This document shows, one piece after another, positions 47,313-57,986 of a DNA stretch of 64,000 bases. Both the position numbers and the translations under genes were made by a program. The notes beneath the pieces were generated by a model. That model saw only the letters and a list, made by a program, of their open reading frames with translations, did not search any database and had not been told where the DNA came from. Position 1 is the first letter of the stretch; every line of letters begins with the position of its first letter. The stretch spans positions 136,177 to 200,176 of the forward strand of contig BCLD01000027.1 in the NCBI GenBank assembly GCA_001600875.1, written 5' to 3'. The DNA comes from Solicoccozyma terricola. Taxonomy: Eukaryota; Basidiomycota; Tremellomycetes; Filobasidiales; Piskurozymaceae.

Positions 47313-48290
47313 TTAATATGACACGCTCACCACCTTACCCCTGTACTCGTCCCAGTTCGGCGCTATCCCTTCCACGATAAGGTGTGCTACATCCTTCCGA
47401 CTGATAGTATATCCGCCGCCGTTCTCATCCTGCACTTTGTAAGGCGGCTTGTTCTTCCTCTCTTGAGGAGATTTGTCGCCCTGCGCATCACCATCGGTGA
47501 ACAATGCGGCGCGGATGATTACGACGTCGTGGAGTGACCCCGGCGAAGGTAATCCACTCTGCCAGTCATCCGGGAGGAAGTTGGCTGGTGGTCCGTCGCT
47601 GTCATTCCATGGCAAGCCAGCACAGTATGCCAAAACTTTCTCCATTCCCTCCTTGTCGGCATGTGGCTGAGCGAGGGCATACGAGTAGAGAGGTTTCCAC
47701 AGGAGAGGGAGATTGGCATGGGACGCGTGGGTAAGACCAGTCGTGGATACCACGACGATGTGTACAGAGGGCGATGGAAGAGTGCGAAGAGTGTTGAGCA
47801 TACATTTCGTAACGAGGTCGGGTGGGGAGACGAGGAAGCCACGGAGGAGAGAGAAGCCGGGAATACCGCCTGGAGGGGACAAGTTGTTTTGTTTAGCATT
47901 GGAATTGGGAGTGTGTGCAAAGGCTCATGCACATACCGACAGTGAATAGCAAGACATCGACCTTCTCTTCCCCTTCCCCCTTCGCAGCTTCCTCCCACGC
48001 CCTAGCAACATCCTCCTTGATCAAGGCGTCTCCAGGGATCAAGCGAGCTGTCCCAGCCTTTACGTATGATTGTATCGCTGAATCGGCAGCGAAGACGTCG
48101 GGTTTGCGGAGGAGGAATGTGACGATGTTGCCTTTGGCTGGAGGGAGGATGAGCGGTGGTCAGATTGGTTATCGTCCAGCACAAACAAGCTAGTACCGGC
48201 GGCGGCGCAAAGATACCCACCGAGCAGACGAAGCGAGGCATGGTAGCCCACGTTTCGGGAACCGCCGATGGATAGGACCTTGAGTGGCAT
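47313..48290 (-). CDS. NAD(P)-binding Rossmann protein (NmrA/SDR-a type)
   Basis: Start at 48290 (MPLKVLSIGGSRNVGYHASL), with the Rossmann loop GGSRNVGYHA. After introns the frame reads GNIVTFLLRKPDVFAADSAI, then IPGDALIKEDVARAWEEAA and KVDVLLFTVGGIPGFSL. HIVVVSTTGLTHASHANLPL, DVVIIRAALFTDGDAQGD and GYTISRKDVAHLIVEGI are the strand 4-6 elements of NAD(P)-binding epimerase-like proteins; stop at 47313. There is no YxxxK catalytic pair in the expected place, so it may be an atypical (NmrA/SDR-a5-like) regulator or reductase. It sits in tandem with another SDR gene upstream on the same strand. Confidence 0.78.
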
Positions 48291-48562
48291 TGGATATGGT
48301 GTGGACAGCGAGGGTCCCAGGATGTGTATGTGAGAAGGACCACGGTCGGATTGGTGAGTTCTCCGCGCACCCCCCTGGGGATATATATATTGACCCGTGA
48401 GGACGCCAGCCGAAGCCGACCAGCCACGCCACCAGACCGGATGCTTCCACGCGTTATCTCGCTCGGTCGGGAACTAGGACGTGGAAGCTGTGCTCTTAGC
48501 TGTCGCGACTCGGCGGGTCTTCACATGCCGGCATATATGGATAATACAACGCCATGGCCACG

Positions 48563-49860
48563 TCAAAACGGCACGACGTCGCCCTTCCAATCTCTGAAGC
48601 CGCCTCCCCAACCTCTACCCACCACGTCACCGCCCTGTCCTACCTCTCTCGTTGCCCTTGCGAGCACGGAAACGAGCCTCTGTGCAGCCTCGGATGAGGT
48701 GAAGATTCCTTTCGAGGGGTCAGGCGATGGGGAGCCGATGATTGGGCGCGTGAATGAGGTCAGGCTTGTTCCAGGGTCTAGCGATGGCAGCGGGATTAAG
48801 TGAGGGGTTTTCAGCGTAGAAGACATGACTATCTCACGATATGCCATGGCCTTTTCCCGTTGGCAAGAGGACGGGAGGTCAGCTCCAGTTCCGGTATTAT
48901 CCCGACGACGAGACATGCTCACCAACGCCGAAGACTTTTTGTTCATGAGCTGGTAAAAAGTAGAACGGGGTCAACAATAACAGCACGAGGTAGGTCAAAC
49001 AATAACACCATCAGAATCTGTCCAGTCGACCTACCTCATGGTCCAATGTCCGTATGACTTGATTCAAGGCTGCTTTGGACCTTGTTCACCCGTGTCATCC
49101 CCAATCCTCCATCAGCAGACTGGGTTATACAATACGCCCCGCGCGACTCTTGCTCACGCTCGATAGGAATACCAACCACCTTTTCCATTCTCCTCTATAC
49201 TGCCAACCCTCGCACTCAAGCTCAAACAGACACTCCCACCATTCCCGACCACGCCTCTGGCCGGGTCAACTTGCCATTTTGTTGCCAGGGTGGAATACTC
49301 ACGCTGTGTGGGGACGAGCGGGACAAAGTGCTTGTATAAGAGGAGATGTCCGAGAGTGTTGAGTTGGAAGGTGTGGAGGAAGGCGGGAGGAGAGATTTGT
49401 TGAAGGGATTTCTCAGGGTGTAGCTGGGTGTAGTAACAGAGGAGTGTTGGTAGAGGATCAGGAGTTGCAAGCCCACTCGCTAGCTCACCTCTCCAGCTAG
49501 GCAGACCATCAGCCTTAAATTTTTATCATACCTGTCCTTCACCTGCTCCGCCGCATCTTTCACCGTAGACTCTTCCAGCAAGTTGACTTTGGGTATAATG
49601 TGGAGTCGATTGGACGATTGCGAGGCTGAATCGGGGTCCATGTCGGACAGGATAATGTCTCGTGCCTCGGACGATGAAGCTTTAGAAGTCAGAGCAACGA
49701 TGTTAAGGGTGGAACGTTGCAGCAGGAGACGAGTGAGTGGAGCGCCGATGCCTTGACGGATGTGGCAGGGTAGTGAGTGGAATGTCAGAGGGTGAGTCTG
49801 GTGTGTGACCATGAAAAATGCCTCACCGCCTGTGGCTCCCTGTATGACTGCTGTGGTCAT
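48563..49860 (-). CDS. Short-chain dehydrogenase, C-factor-like
   Basis: SDR-fold oxidoreductase. Start at 49860 (MTTAVIQGATGG), and across an intron IGAPLTRLLLQRSTLNIVAL, so the cofactor loop is GATGGIGA. HIIPKVNLLEESTVKDAAEQ and LRLMVCLAGE are the usual NNAG-region equivalents. A central exon reads SKAALNQVIRTLDHE, part of the catalytic YxxxK helix. The C-terminal exon has PGTSLTSFTRPIIG, then SPDPSKGIFTSSEAAQRLVS, and ends DWKGDVVPF at the stop 48563-48565. This end matches the C-factor/sniffer-like SDR group. The substrate is unknown. It shares a 283-bp divergent promoter region with SRP14. Confidence 0.82.
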
Positions 49861-50143
49861 GGCTGTGGTGGGTGATTGGCCAGTGCTGTTGGTGTCCCTA
49901 TCCCTGTCCCTGCCCCTGCCTCTGTGACCTGTGCCAGCCAGTCTGCTGCTGTTCGATGGTGACGCTGCCAGTCATGGGCCCGATGACCCGATCTAACGAT
50001 CTAGTGGTGACTCACCTTTCGCGGGATCAATTCTCACCTTTTCACGTGTCAACACCGTCTCCGTGCTGGCTGCCACTTAGAACACACATACATCCACTGC
50101 CAGTATCCCCCCCCCCAACAACGTCCATTCTCTCATCGTCACC

Positions 50144-50921
50144 ATGCCTCATCCACTCATCGACTCGGCGCAGTTCCTCGAGCGGCTCACACAGTGCTTT
50201 GCGGAAGCCACCAAGGCAGGCGTCAAGGGCACGGTCTGGTTGACTCACAAGCGGTGTGAGTAGTGGATGCGGCACAGATTTGATACCACCGTGCAAACAA
50301 TCTCCTTGGGCCCCTCTACCACAGACACCTATGGCTCGTCAGGAGAGGATGTGGAGATGGCCGAAGTAGATGACGACGGAAACACAGCTGGTCCATCTAG
50401 CAAAGAATTCGATGTTCTCATACGTTGCACCGATGGCAAAGATGTCAATTTCTCAACTCGAGTAGGTGGCACGGTGCCTTGACATTCCCCGTCGTGGAAC
50501 CGTATTCAACCTTCCGCATCTTCCGCATCTTACCAGATCCCACCATCCCTCCTCCCGTCATTCCACGCATCGTACGGGTCCCTCCTCAAAGCATCAATGT
50601 CGTCACACATGCGCAAACGAGACAAGAAGAAGGAAAAGGCAAAGGCAGAGTTAAAGGTGAAGAAAAGAAAGGAGTTGTTTGGGAAGAATGAGGAGGAGGG
50701 GAAGGTGTTGGGAGGGAAAAAGCTGGGTCATCGTCAGAGAGTGAGTTATGTGTGTGGGGGCCAGGTGGGACTTTTTCGTAAATCCATCTCTCAATCCCTC
50801 GTCCCTTTCGTCCTACCAGCAACGAAGGGTCACTGCTCTGAAGAAACGAGAAGCAGAGCGCGCACGAATAGAAGAGTTGGAGAGGAAACAACAGCGCTCT
50901 AAAGTCGTATCCGGGTCGTAG
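50144..50921 (+). CDS. SRP14: Signal recognition particle subunit SRP14
   Basis: Alu-domain protein of the signal recognition particle, which slows elongation during ER targeting. Start at 50144 (MPHPLIDSAQFLERLTQCF), then GVKGTVWLTHKR. An intron join gives YTYGSSGEDVEMAEVDDD (an acidic insert), FDVLIRCTDGKDVNFSTRV (the TDGK motif) and, in the next exon, a segment ending LLKASMSSHMRKRDKKKEKA, matching the family's KKRDKK region. The C-terminus is a Lys/Arg-rich tail (LKKREAERARIEELERKQQR) ending VVSGS at TAG 50919-50921. The basic tail is longer than in human SRP14. A 10-nt C tract lies just before the start (50107-50116). It converges with the Hikeshi gene, 59 bp away. Confidence 0.88.
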
Positions 50922-50980
50922 AAAGCTCTCATTTAACCGGGTGTCGTTTGTCGTGGTAACTTTTTTCAACATGGATCTGT

Positions 50981-52088
50981 TTACACATCACGATCTAAGA
51001 AACTAGCGCCATTGTCGTACCGTATCTTGGTGAGGAACCCGTCGTACCATCTTTGAAAGACGCCGAGAGGGATTGGTGTATCTGGTCTGATGAGTGGAAC
51101 CGAGTCATGCAATGAGCTGGTGGTGGTTGGAAGAGCAGAGGAGGATCACACTCACGTTAATGTTGCTGGACCACCCTCGAAGGAATGAAGGTAATTGAAA
51201 AGCTGTTCGATGAGACGTCCGCATCAGCAAAAAATACCTTTCCCCCGACTCTGACCCTTTGCGTCGACCAACACCAACATTCTTCACTATCTTCTCCGCC
51301 ACCACACCGACTGCCACCGGTGGCGCGGATCTGGTGACCATTGTCGTTCCACTTGCTCCCTCAGCTGTCGTCGCTGTAGCATCCGCAGACGTCGAGCTTA
51401 CCGCCGGCGAGAAGGCTGCTAATGCATCCAGCGTGGTGATCTGGATACCTAGCATGGCAGTTGGATTGGTAGTAAACGTCTCAGTCGGACGGAGAGATTT
51501 GATGCGATAAATCGAGGAAGGCCGTGCATTGGTCAACCTGGAAGCCGTGGACGGAGGGGTTGGGGGGGGGGGGGGGAGAATGGAACGAGGTGGGGGAGAA
51601 AAGACCTGCAAGACCTGCAAGGTGGATCGACTCACGTTCCGAGAGGTCGGAAATCATGGCCAGGGAACTGGATGTGAACTGTTGCGCCGTACCCTTCTGG
51701 GAAGGGGACTACGGGGAAGAGGGCTCTTGTCAGTTGTCAACGGCCCAAAAAAAAAAAAGAAAGGTCCTGCCAATCAAGTGCACTGGCCGCGACGCTCACT
51801 GGTTCCCAGTAGGAAGACAGTGAGATGATTGATCTGATGGGCATTCTCCAATGCAAAGACGAAGCTAGTCTCGTTGACCTGTGGACGAGTGGATAGTACC
51901 TGTCAGGAGGGGTAGTCCTGCAGGGACATGCTAACGAGAGACGATCGCTCGCTCGCTCGCCGGCCCACCCACCTGCTGAAGATTCGTTTGACTGGCTAAG
52001 CGAGATGCGGGTTGGTAGTGGACAAACAGTCATGGCATGGCAGAGGTGTCACTCACACTAGTCTGCCGGCTACGATGCATCCAAACAT
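50981..52088 (-). CDS. Hikeshi/Opi10 Hsp70 nuclear import carrier
   Basis: Carrier that brings Hsp70 into the nucleus during heat stress. The start at 52088 gives MFGCIVAGRLV, the invariant Hikeshi opening. Later exons give the segment containing FALENAHQINH (about 51840-51870), then IYRIKSLRPTETFTTNPTAM and LGIQITTLDALAAFSP, the family's AMLGIQIxxL region. An Ala/Thr/Ser-rich linker follows, then AEKIVKNV and, after an intron, PLGVFQRWYDGFLTKIRYD with the C-terminal W-x-x-x-F element; stop TAA at 50981-50983. One intron carries a 15-nt C tract (sense strand) in its polypyrimidine region. An in-frame longer frame up to 52247 is not needed. Confidence 0.86.
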
Positions 52089-52299
52089 GGCTGCTGGTGG
52101 TCGGTGGTCGATGGATCGTTGCAGGTACTCGAGGACTCGCTCTCTTTGCTCCTTGAACATGTCATCCCGGCTCTTGCTTGCTCGTGCTCGCGTCATCAGC
52201 ATCCTCCTCCCACCCCACGATGCATTAGTTTCGTAGAATCCAACCACTTCCTCACTTCCTCATCTTCAACTCCTCCCTATCACTGCACAACACACCGTC

Positions 52300-55200
52300 A
52301 TGGACCCATCTTCATCCTCACACCGTCATCGTCAACGCTCCAGATCACCGTCCTCCCGCGAAGACCGGCACCGCAAGCATCGTGAGAGGTCTCGAGACCG
52401 AGATCGAGATGCCGACGATCGTCGAGATCACAAGCGGAGGAAGGAGGGTGATGTCGACAAACGCGAAGTGAAGAAACATAGAAAGGACGAGAAGAAAAGG
52501 GAGAATAGGAACAAGGAAAAACCACCTGGTATCCAGGTAGTGGACGACGATGACGAGAATGAATGGGTCGAAAAGGACGTCGACGCCAGCGTGAGTCGTC
52601 GCCTACCTTGCTCTCTTTTTGGCCATCATCTGCCCATGATTGACGTATATGCATTGTATACGAAAAAGTCCTCGATCGCAAACATACCAACGTCAGCCGA
52701 CCTGCTGCTCACCAGCAACCCTAACAAACCTCCACCAAAGACCTCTCTACCACCTGCTATTCCCTTCGAAACCATCCCAGCCGACAATAAACGAGAAGAT
52801 TGGATGCTTGATCCTCTCACCCGAGGAACTGTGCCGCCCGCCTCTCTCGTGGACGATGACAGTGCACCTGCTCCGCATAGCGCTAGCATAAATGAAAATG
52901 GACAGGAACATGGGAGAATACAGCGTGAGGAAACGGATTTTTTCAGTGGGATGGGAAGTGAGAGGGTCAAAAAACAAAGAGAGCAGAAGCCGGATCCCGA
53001 CAAGGTGAATTCGGAATTCATTACCAGGACTTGTCGAGCTTTTCTCACCCATTTATGACCGCAGCTCGTCACATACAAGAATGAATTGAACAAACAGCTG
53101 CTAGAAGGAAAGAGTGTCGAGGAGTATGCTCCTACTGGTGGGTTCTGGAAAACCCCTCACACTCCGATCAACATTCTGATGGTGTTCTTGTCATCCTCAG
53201 AAAAGAAAGCGATCATCCCTGGTTCCGCTGGTAGCCAATGGCGTATGATGAAACTGCGAAGGATCTATGAGCAAGCGGAGGAAGAGTACGTCTGGTTGAC
53301 TGAACAGAGTTTGCCAATGCAACAACTGATGCGTCCCCCCTTAGAACACGACCCGTGGAAGACATCGCCATGGAGCGCTATGGCAACCTCGAAGACTTCC
53401 GAGAGGCTCTCGAAGAGCGTAAAGTCCTCGATGAGCGTGAGCGACGTAGAGGCGAACGCCGCGCAGGTGGTGGCAACTCCATGCGACATGACAGCAATGG
53501 TTCCGGCTCTGGGAGTGGCTACAACACACCCGGACGGGATTCCGACACCGGAACACCAGGTCCTGGTGGTACGAGACGGTTCATGTTCATGACCGATGAG
53601 GCAACTGGTTCGCGGCCGTCATCCCGATCCGGTTTCCGGCGACCTGGCGAGGCGGAAGAAACGCCTAGGGCTGCCGGCGGCTTTCCTCGAAGCGATAGCT
53701 CCACGTCCTTGGCTGGGGTAGGAATGATGGCACCCCCTGGTGGCATGGCAACTCCTCCGGCGCAACCTCGCGCAACCGGTCGCTTCGATTCAAAGCCATC
53801 GACACCGATTCCGTCTGTCTTGACTCCTCATCATCTACTACGCAATCCAATGTCTCAACCAGATGTAACGATGGTCACCGATTCGACGTCGTCCGCTCCA
53901 CCGCTATCAACAGAAGCGCTCAACAAGCTACAGGCTCGAGTGCTACGGGCCAAGCTCATGGACGACGAATCTGCTGTAGACCTTGAAAGGGAATACGAGC
54001 GACAAGTGGAGAGGGCTCGGAACGGTGGAGGGGGAGATGCTGGCGGTGGCTTGTGGAATGGCAGTGCATCTGGAGCCGAAGGTCAGCTTGGAAGGACTGA
54101 AGAGGTAAAGAACGGCGTGAAGACAGAGGTGCAGGTGCTCCCCACATTGGACGGTCAAGGTCGATTGTACGATGTCGGTACGGGTACGGGGGCAGACCAG
54201 CCAATTCTGGGCCCAGGGAATCGAAAGCCAAAGGCTGCCAAGGTCAGGCGGGCGTGTTATCGAAGAGCGTTCTGCAACTTGATGCTGACGTGCTGCATCC
54301 TGTCCCACAGTTTGAAACCCGTGATCCCAAGACCGGGGAGCTACTTCGTTACAACGCCGATGACGATAGTACCTCCCTTGGAGAGTTGGTGCGACAAGAG
54401 CGATTCGGTGGAGGTGCTCGTGATCAGAAAGATATGGACATGGAAATGGCAACCGCCATCATGGCTGATGGTAAATTCCAGGTGGGGAACAAATTCCTTC
54501 ATCGCATAGACTTGGACCTGGCCTGATAATTCTTGAGCGCTGTACAGAACGATCTCGATTACATGGACGACAACGCCGATCGCTTTGGCCAAAAAAGGGT
54601 GAAAACGGATGCGATGAAGCGCGCATTTGCTGTTGGAGGTGTGTGAGACATGTCCACAAACGGCTTGGCCGTACGCTGATGGTGCTCCGCGCCGAACAGA
54701 CTTTGCCAAAACCAAGAAAGCGCTGGACACCTGCCCATTCTGCTATCAGGACGGCAATGTGCCCAGAGCGGCCGTCGTTGCTCTCGGCAACAGGACGTAC
54801 ATTGCCTGCACACAGAACGAAGAGCTCGTCGATGGACACTGCCTGATAGTGCCTATTCAACACCACGTTAGCATGCTCGAATTGGACGACGAGGATTGGG
54901 ATGAGGTCAAGGTGAGGGCGGTGGGGTTATCTTTGTTTGACTGCGCTGACGCCATCACCCACAGAACCACATGAAATGTCTGATACAGATGTTCGCTGCC
55001 GAGAACAAGGGCGTCATATTTTTCGAAACCGTGATGAATGTCCGTCACCACAAACACACCTACATCGAAGCGATCCCACTCCCAGCCGACCTGTTTGCCG
55101 ACGCTCCCGCATACTTTCGCGAATCCATCATGTCCTCGGAATCCGAATGGTCGCAGCACAAAAAGTTGATAGACTTTTCTCAGAGACCGGGTGGTTTTAG

Positions 55201-55601
55201 GAGAGCGATGGTACCGAATCTTCCGTATTTCATGGTACAATGGGATTACAAGGGTGAGAAGGGTTATGGGCATGTGATTGAGGGGATGGATAATGCGCCT
55301 GGAAAGGGAATGGGCGAGGATGATGAAGGGCAGGTTGACGAGGGTGGGAAAGGTGACGGCGAGTTCCCGAGGTGAGCACGGTATTCGTCGCTGCAATGAC
55401 AACTACGCTGACGTAAAAATTTCCTTCAGATACTTTGCCGCAGAAATCGTCGGTGGCATGCTTGAGCTAGAGCCTCGTAAATGGCGAAAGCCTCGTCGAG
55501 TCGACTACAAACGGAACAAGGAGCGTGCATCTCGGTTAGGCAACAAATTCCACAAGTACGACTGGACATTGCAGTTGAAGGGGCCGGCAGGACCGGCGTG
55601 A
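52300..55601 (+). CDS. CWF19: Cwf19-like spliceosome-associated protein
   Basis: Late-spliceosome and intron-lariat factor of the Cwf19/CWF19L2 family. Start at 52300 (MDPSSSSHRHRQRSRSPSSR). The first 80 residues are Arg/Asp/Ser-rich (RERSRDRDRDADDRRDHKRR). Next come EWVEKDVDASV, ADNKREDWMLDP and KNELNKQLLEGKSVEEYAPT. A Gly/Pro/Ser-rich linker (53440-54060) is followed by LRYNADDDSTSLGELVRQER, then DMDMEMATAIMADGKFQ. The CwfJ C-terminal domain 1 has CPFCYQDGNVPRAAVVALG and VDGHCLIVPIQHHVSMLELD (HIT-like), FFETVMNVRHHKHTYIEAIP follows, and domain 2 ends RKWRKPRRVDYKRNKERASR with TGA at 55599-55601. The order agrees with the family. Confidence 0.92.
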
Positions 55602-55719
55602 AGAAGTGAAAGGAGAAGAAGTAGTCCAGCGCCATGACATTATCATGTACAGTACCAATCGTCACAAAGAAGGTTGAGAAAGGTCATCAATTGAACAGTT
55701 CTAGAAAAAGTTGCAAACG

Positions 55720-57108
55720 TTATGCCATGCCCGCGATGATCTCCTTGAGCGCCGCTTCCGATAAGATCTCGAACTTTGCAGTCGTTCCGTCGGGGATGAC
55801 CTGGCGGAGACAAGATGAGATGTGAGAAACGGCAATTTGTTGGAAACCGATACCATCCACACGCTCTCACCTGCGCCAGTTGAACATTCGTCTCGTCCAC
55901 CTTCTCTTCCATGACTTGCTTGAGTACCTTGAGAGCGAGAACGTAGGCTTCACTCAAGGACATTGACTGACGGCGGGAAGCAAGGTCATCGTTAGCCTGT
56001 TCGTCATCCGGCCATGAAACCCGGCACTGTGCTCACCTTGTTGTATGCGTCTTGCAGCGCGGTCTGAGCAGCGTCACTACCGCTTCCGATGGCTTTGGCG
56101 TCGTAGCGAACAAAGGTTCCAGAAGGGTCCGTGTGGTATCTGATGGGGTTAGGGTGCTAAGTAACACTGATCTCCAGGGGTTTATGACTACCGAAACTCA
56201 CAGTTGAGGGCCCTTTTCATCGATTCCAGCAATCAGTAAGGCAACACCGAAAGGTCGGGACTAGTGGGTTTTATGTCAAACGTCATCAGTTCTCGGTTGC
56301 CACCTGGGCCACCGGTCAAACCCACCATCATCGCATCTTCGTCCTCGACACTCTCTCCAAACCTCAGTGCTAGATCGCACACCGCTTGAGTAACACTCTC
56401 CACCTTGATTGGCTCATCATAGGTGAAAGCATGCATTTGTCCAGTCATTCGAGCGTGTTCCACCATCGTTCGTGCATCAGCCGTCAATCCAGACATGGCG
56501 CACCCAACGTGGGAGTCGATCTCCATGATCTTTTCTATGGAGGAGGATTCGAGGAGTGTGGATTGGACTCGTTTTTCGACGGCGAGGACGCAGCCGTAAG
56601 GGGTCGCGATACCGACGGTGGTTGAGCCGAGCTGTGGGATTTCAGGTTTGTCAGCTTGGGCGTCCCGAGTTGAGGTGTGGTGTCAGGAAACGCTCACCTT
56701 GATAGCTTCCATGGCGTACTCGACTGATACAGGGTAGACACAGGTTTCAGTATATTAGTGACAGCGGATGAGTCCATGAAACGAGCGAAGCTTACCTTGA
56801 TACAAACGACCCTGCATGCGGACAAATTATGGGATCAGTTTCACTTCGACACTGTGAACGTGCAAGCATCCAACTCACCTCTGGGGAGAAGGTGTTGACC
56901 CCACGATCGTACTCGTTTCTGTTAGAGAGGTGTGATTGGTTAGTTAGGGGGGGCGGGGAGGGGGATGCGTGTGGGTAGACAGCCGAGGACGTTGCGACGC
57001 ACCTGATGAGACGATGGGTATGGAACGACAGACAGCGGGATGAGCATTCAAGTTCCTTACAAAGACGGCCGCAGCATGAGACAGCGACACTCACCTTGTC
57101 ATAAACAT
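55720..57108 (-). CDS. PUP2: 20S proteasome subunit alpha-5
   Basis: Non-catalytic alpha-ring subunit. The first exon, from 57108, is only MFMTR; a GT-AG intron joins it to [14 protein letters not shown] and then [20 protein letters not shown], the alpha-type signature. Further exons give [20 protein letters not shown] and [40 protein letters not shown], then [38 protein letters not shown] and the C-terminus [10 protein letters not shown] before TAA at 55720-55722. The [10 protein letters not shown] element with its acidic insert is typical of alpha-5. About eight short introns. The 5' flank is interrupted 185 bp upstream of the ATG by the LTR retrotransposon, so its promoter is either very short or now lies in the element. 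Confidence 0.95.
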
Positions 57109-57292
57109 GTTGGGGCGAGAGGGAGAACGGTGCTGGTGCTGGTGATGGTGCTGGCGGTGTTCGATGGTGATATACTATGTTCCGTTGGTTCAACTGTCAA
57201 AGCCTGGCGCGTGCGTGTCGTCATTTTTGACACGTCATCACAGAAAATCATTCGCCACCCGCCGGTGGCGGCCAGGATCCCATTCGTAGCGT

Positions 57293-57413
57293 TGTGCACG
57301 CGGTGCGGTTCTCACGGTGGCCTGATGCACCTTAGCTTTGTTGATCGCTTTGTAGCCTCTTTAGACTGATGACAGACACACATACATCTCCGTCCCGAGC
57401 CCCTGCCTGTTCA
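57293..57413 (+). repeat. 5' LTR
   Basis: 121 bp, TG...CA, identical to 62973-63093. It is short for a gypsy LTR. It contains the first ATG (57369) of the frame that continues into ORF0. Confidence 0.95.
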
Positions 57414-57431
57414 TGGCGACCAGACCGACGA
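57414..57431 (+). other. Primer-binding site (minus-strand priming)
   Basis: TGGCGACCAGACCGACG directly follows the left LTR. It starts with TGG, which pairs with the CCA end of a tRNA. The tRNA species was not assigned. Confidence 0.75.
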
Positions 57432-57452
57432 TTTGAACATCCCAAACGTTAC

Positions 57453-57986
57453 ATGTCCATCACCCTCCCTCCAAGGCAACAACAACTGTCTTTAGTGGAC
57501 GTTTGCGAGGCCACGCTCGATCAATCAGCCCCCCGACACGCGATCATCGCGTTCGACCGCAAGCTCCACCTCTACAAGATCCTCCGTTCCAATCCTCTGG
57601 ACCGCAACGACCTGATCCTCCTCGCCTTCGAAGGCACCGTCCTTCACACCGCCAACCGCTTTCTCGGTACCTCATTTGACAATCCTGGGTCGGCGGACGT
57701 CATCATCACCCTCCTATCCCAGCACGAGGCCGATATCTGGACCGCCTACCGTGCCGGAATATTCTCTTCTCACGGTGACCACTCCACTCGTACAACTACA
57801 TCCGGAAACACGGCTCGCCTGATCGACCGCCTCACCCCGCGAGTTCCTTCCAGTACACCGAGACCCACTCTGCTCTCCCGCTTGGGACCCCAAGCCCGCC
57901 AATGGATCTCCGACCACGCTCTACAGATCTACAGACCTACGGAAACAGACCCTGCGAGAAGTATATGGCCACTAGATCGACCCTAG
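57453..57986 (+). CDS. Retrotransposon ORF0, unknown protein upstream of gag
   Basis: 177-codon open frame starting at the first Met after the LTR (MSITLPPRQQQLSLVDVCEA); the frame is open back to an ATG inside the LTR (57369). It contains RHAIIAFDRKLHLYKILR, LAFEGTVLHTANRFLGTSF, LLSQHEADIWTAYRAGIF and TLLSRLGPQARQWISDHA. Stop TAG 57984-57986. It overlaps the gag frame by 85 nt counted from the gag ATG (57902), in a different phase. I recognise no domain. Its position resembles a Gag N-terminal half or an accessory protein. I saw no slippery heptamer in the overlap, so gag would need leaky scanning, reinitiation or splicing. Confidence 0.6.
   Translation: MSITLPPRQQQLSLVDVCEATLDQSAPRHAIIAFDRKLHLYKILRSNPLDRNDLILLAFEGTVLHTANRFLGTSFDNPGSADVIITLLSQHEADIWTAYRAGIFSSHGDHSTRTTTSGNTARLIDRLTPRVPSSTPRPTLLSRLGPQARQWISDHALQIYRPTETDPARSIWPLDRP

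Noticed and set aside
47313..49860. Secondary-metabolite cluster from two Rossmann oxidoreductases plus FMO and GST
   Set aside because: No synthase or dedicated regulator nearby, and the genes are interleaved with Fhit, SRP14 and Hikeshi.
57369..57452. ORF0 start inside the LTR (ATG 57369)
   Set aside because: Translation from it would read through the primer-binding site. The first Met beyond it, at 57453, is the more cautious start, though the upstream ATG cannot be excluded.
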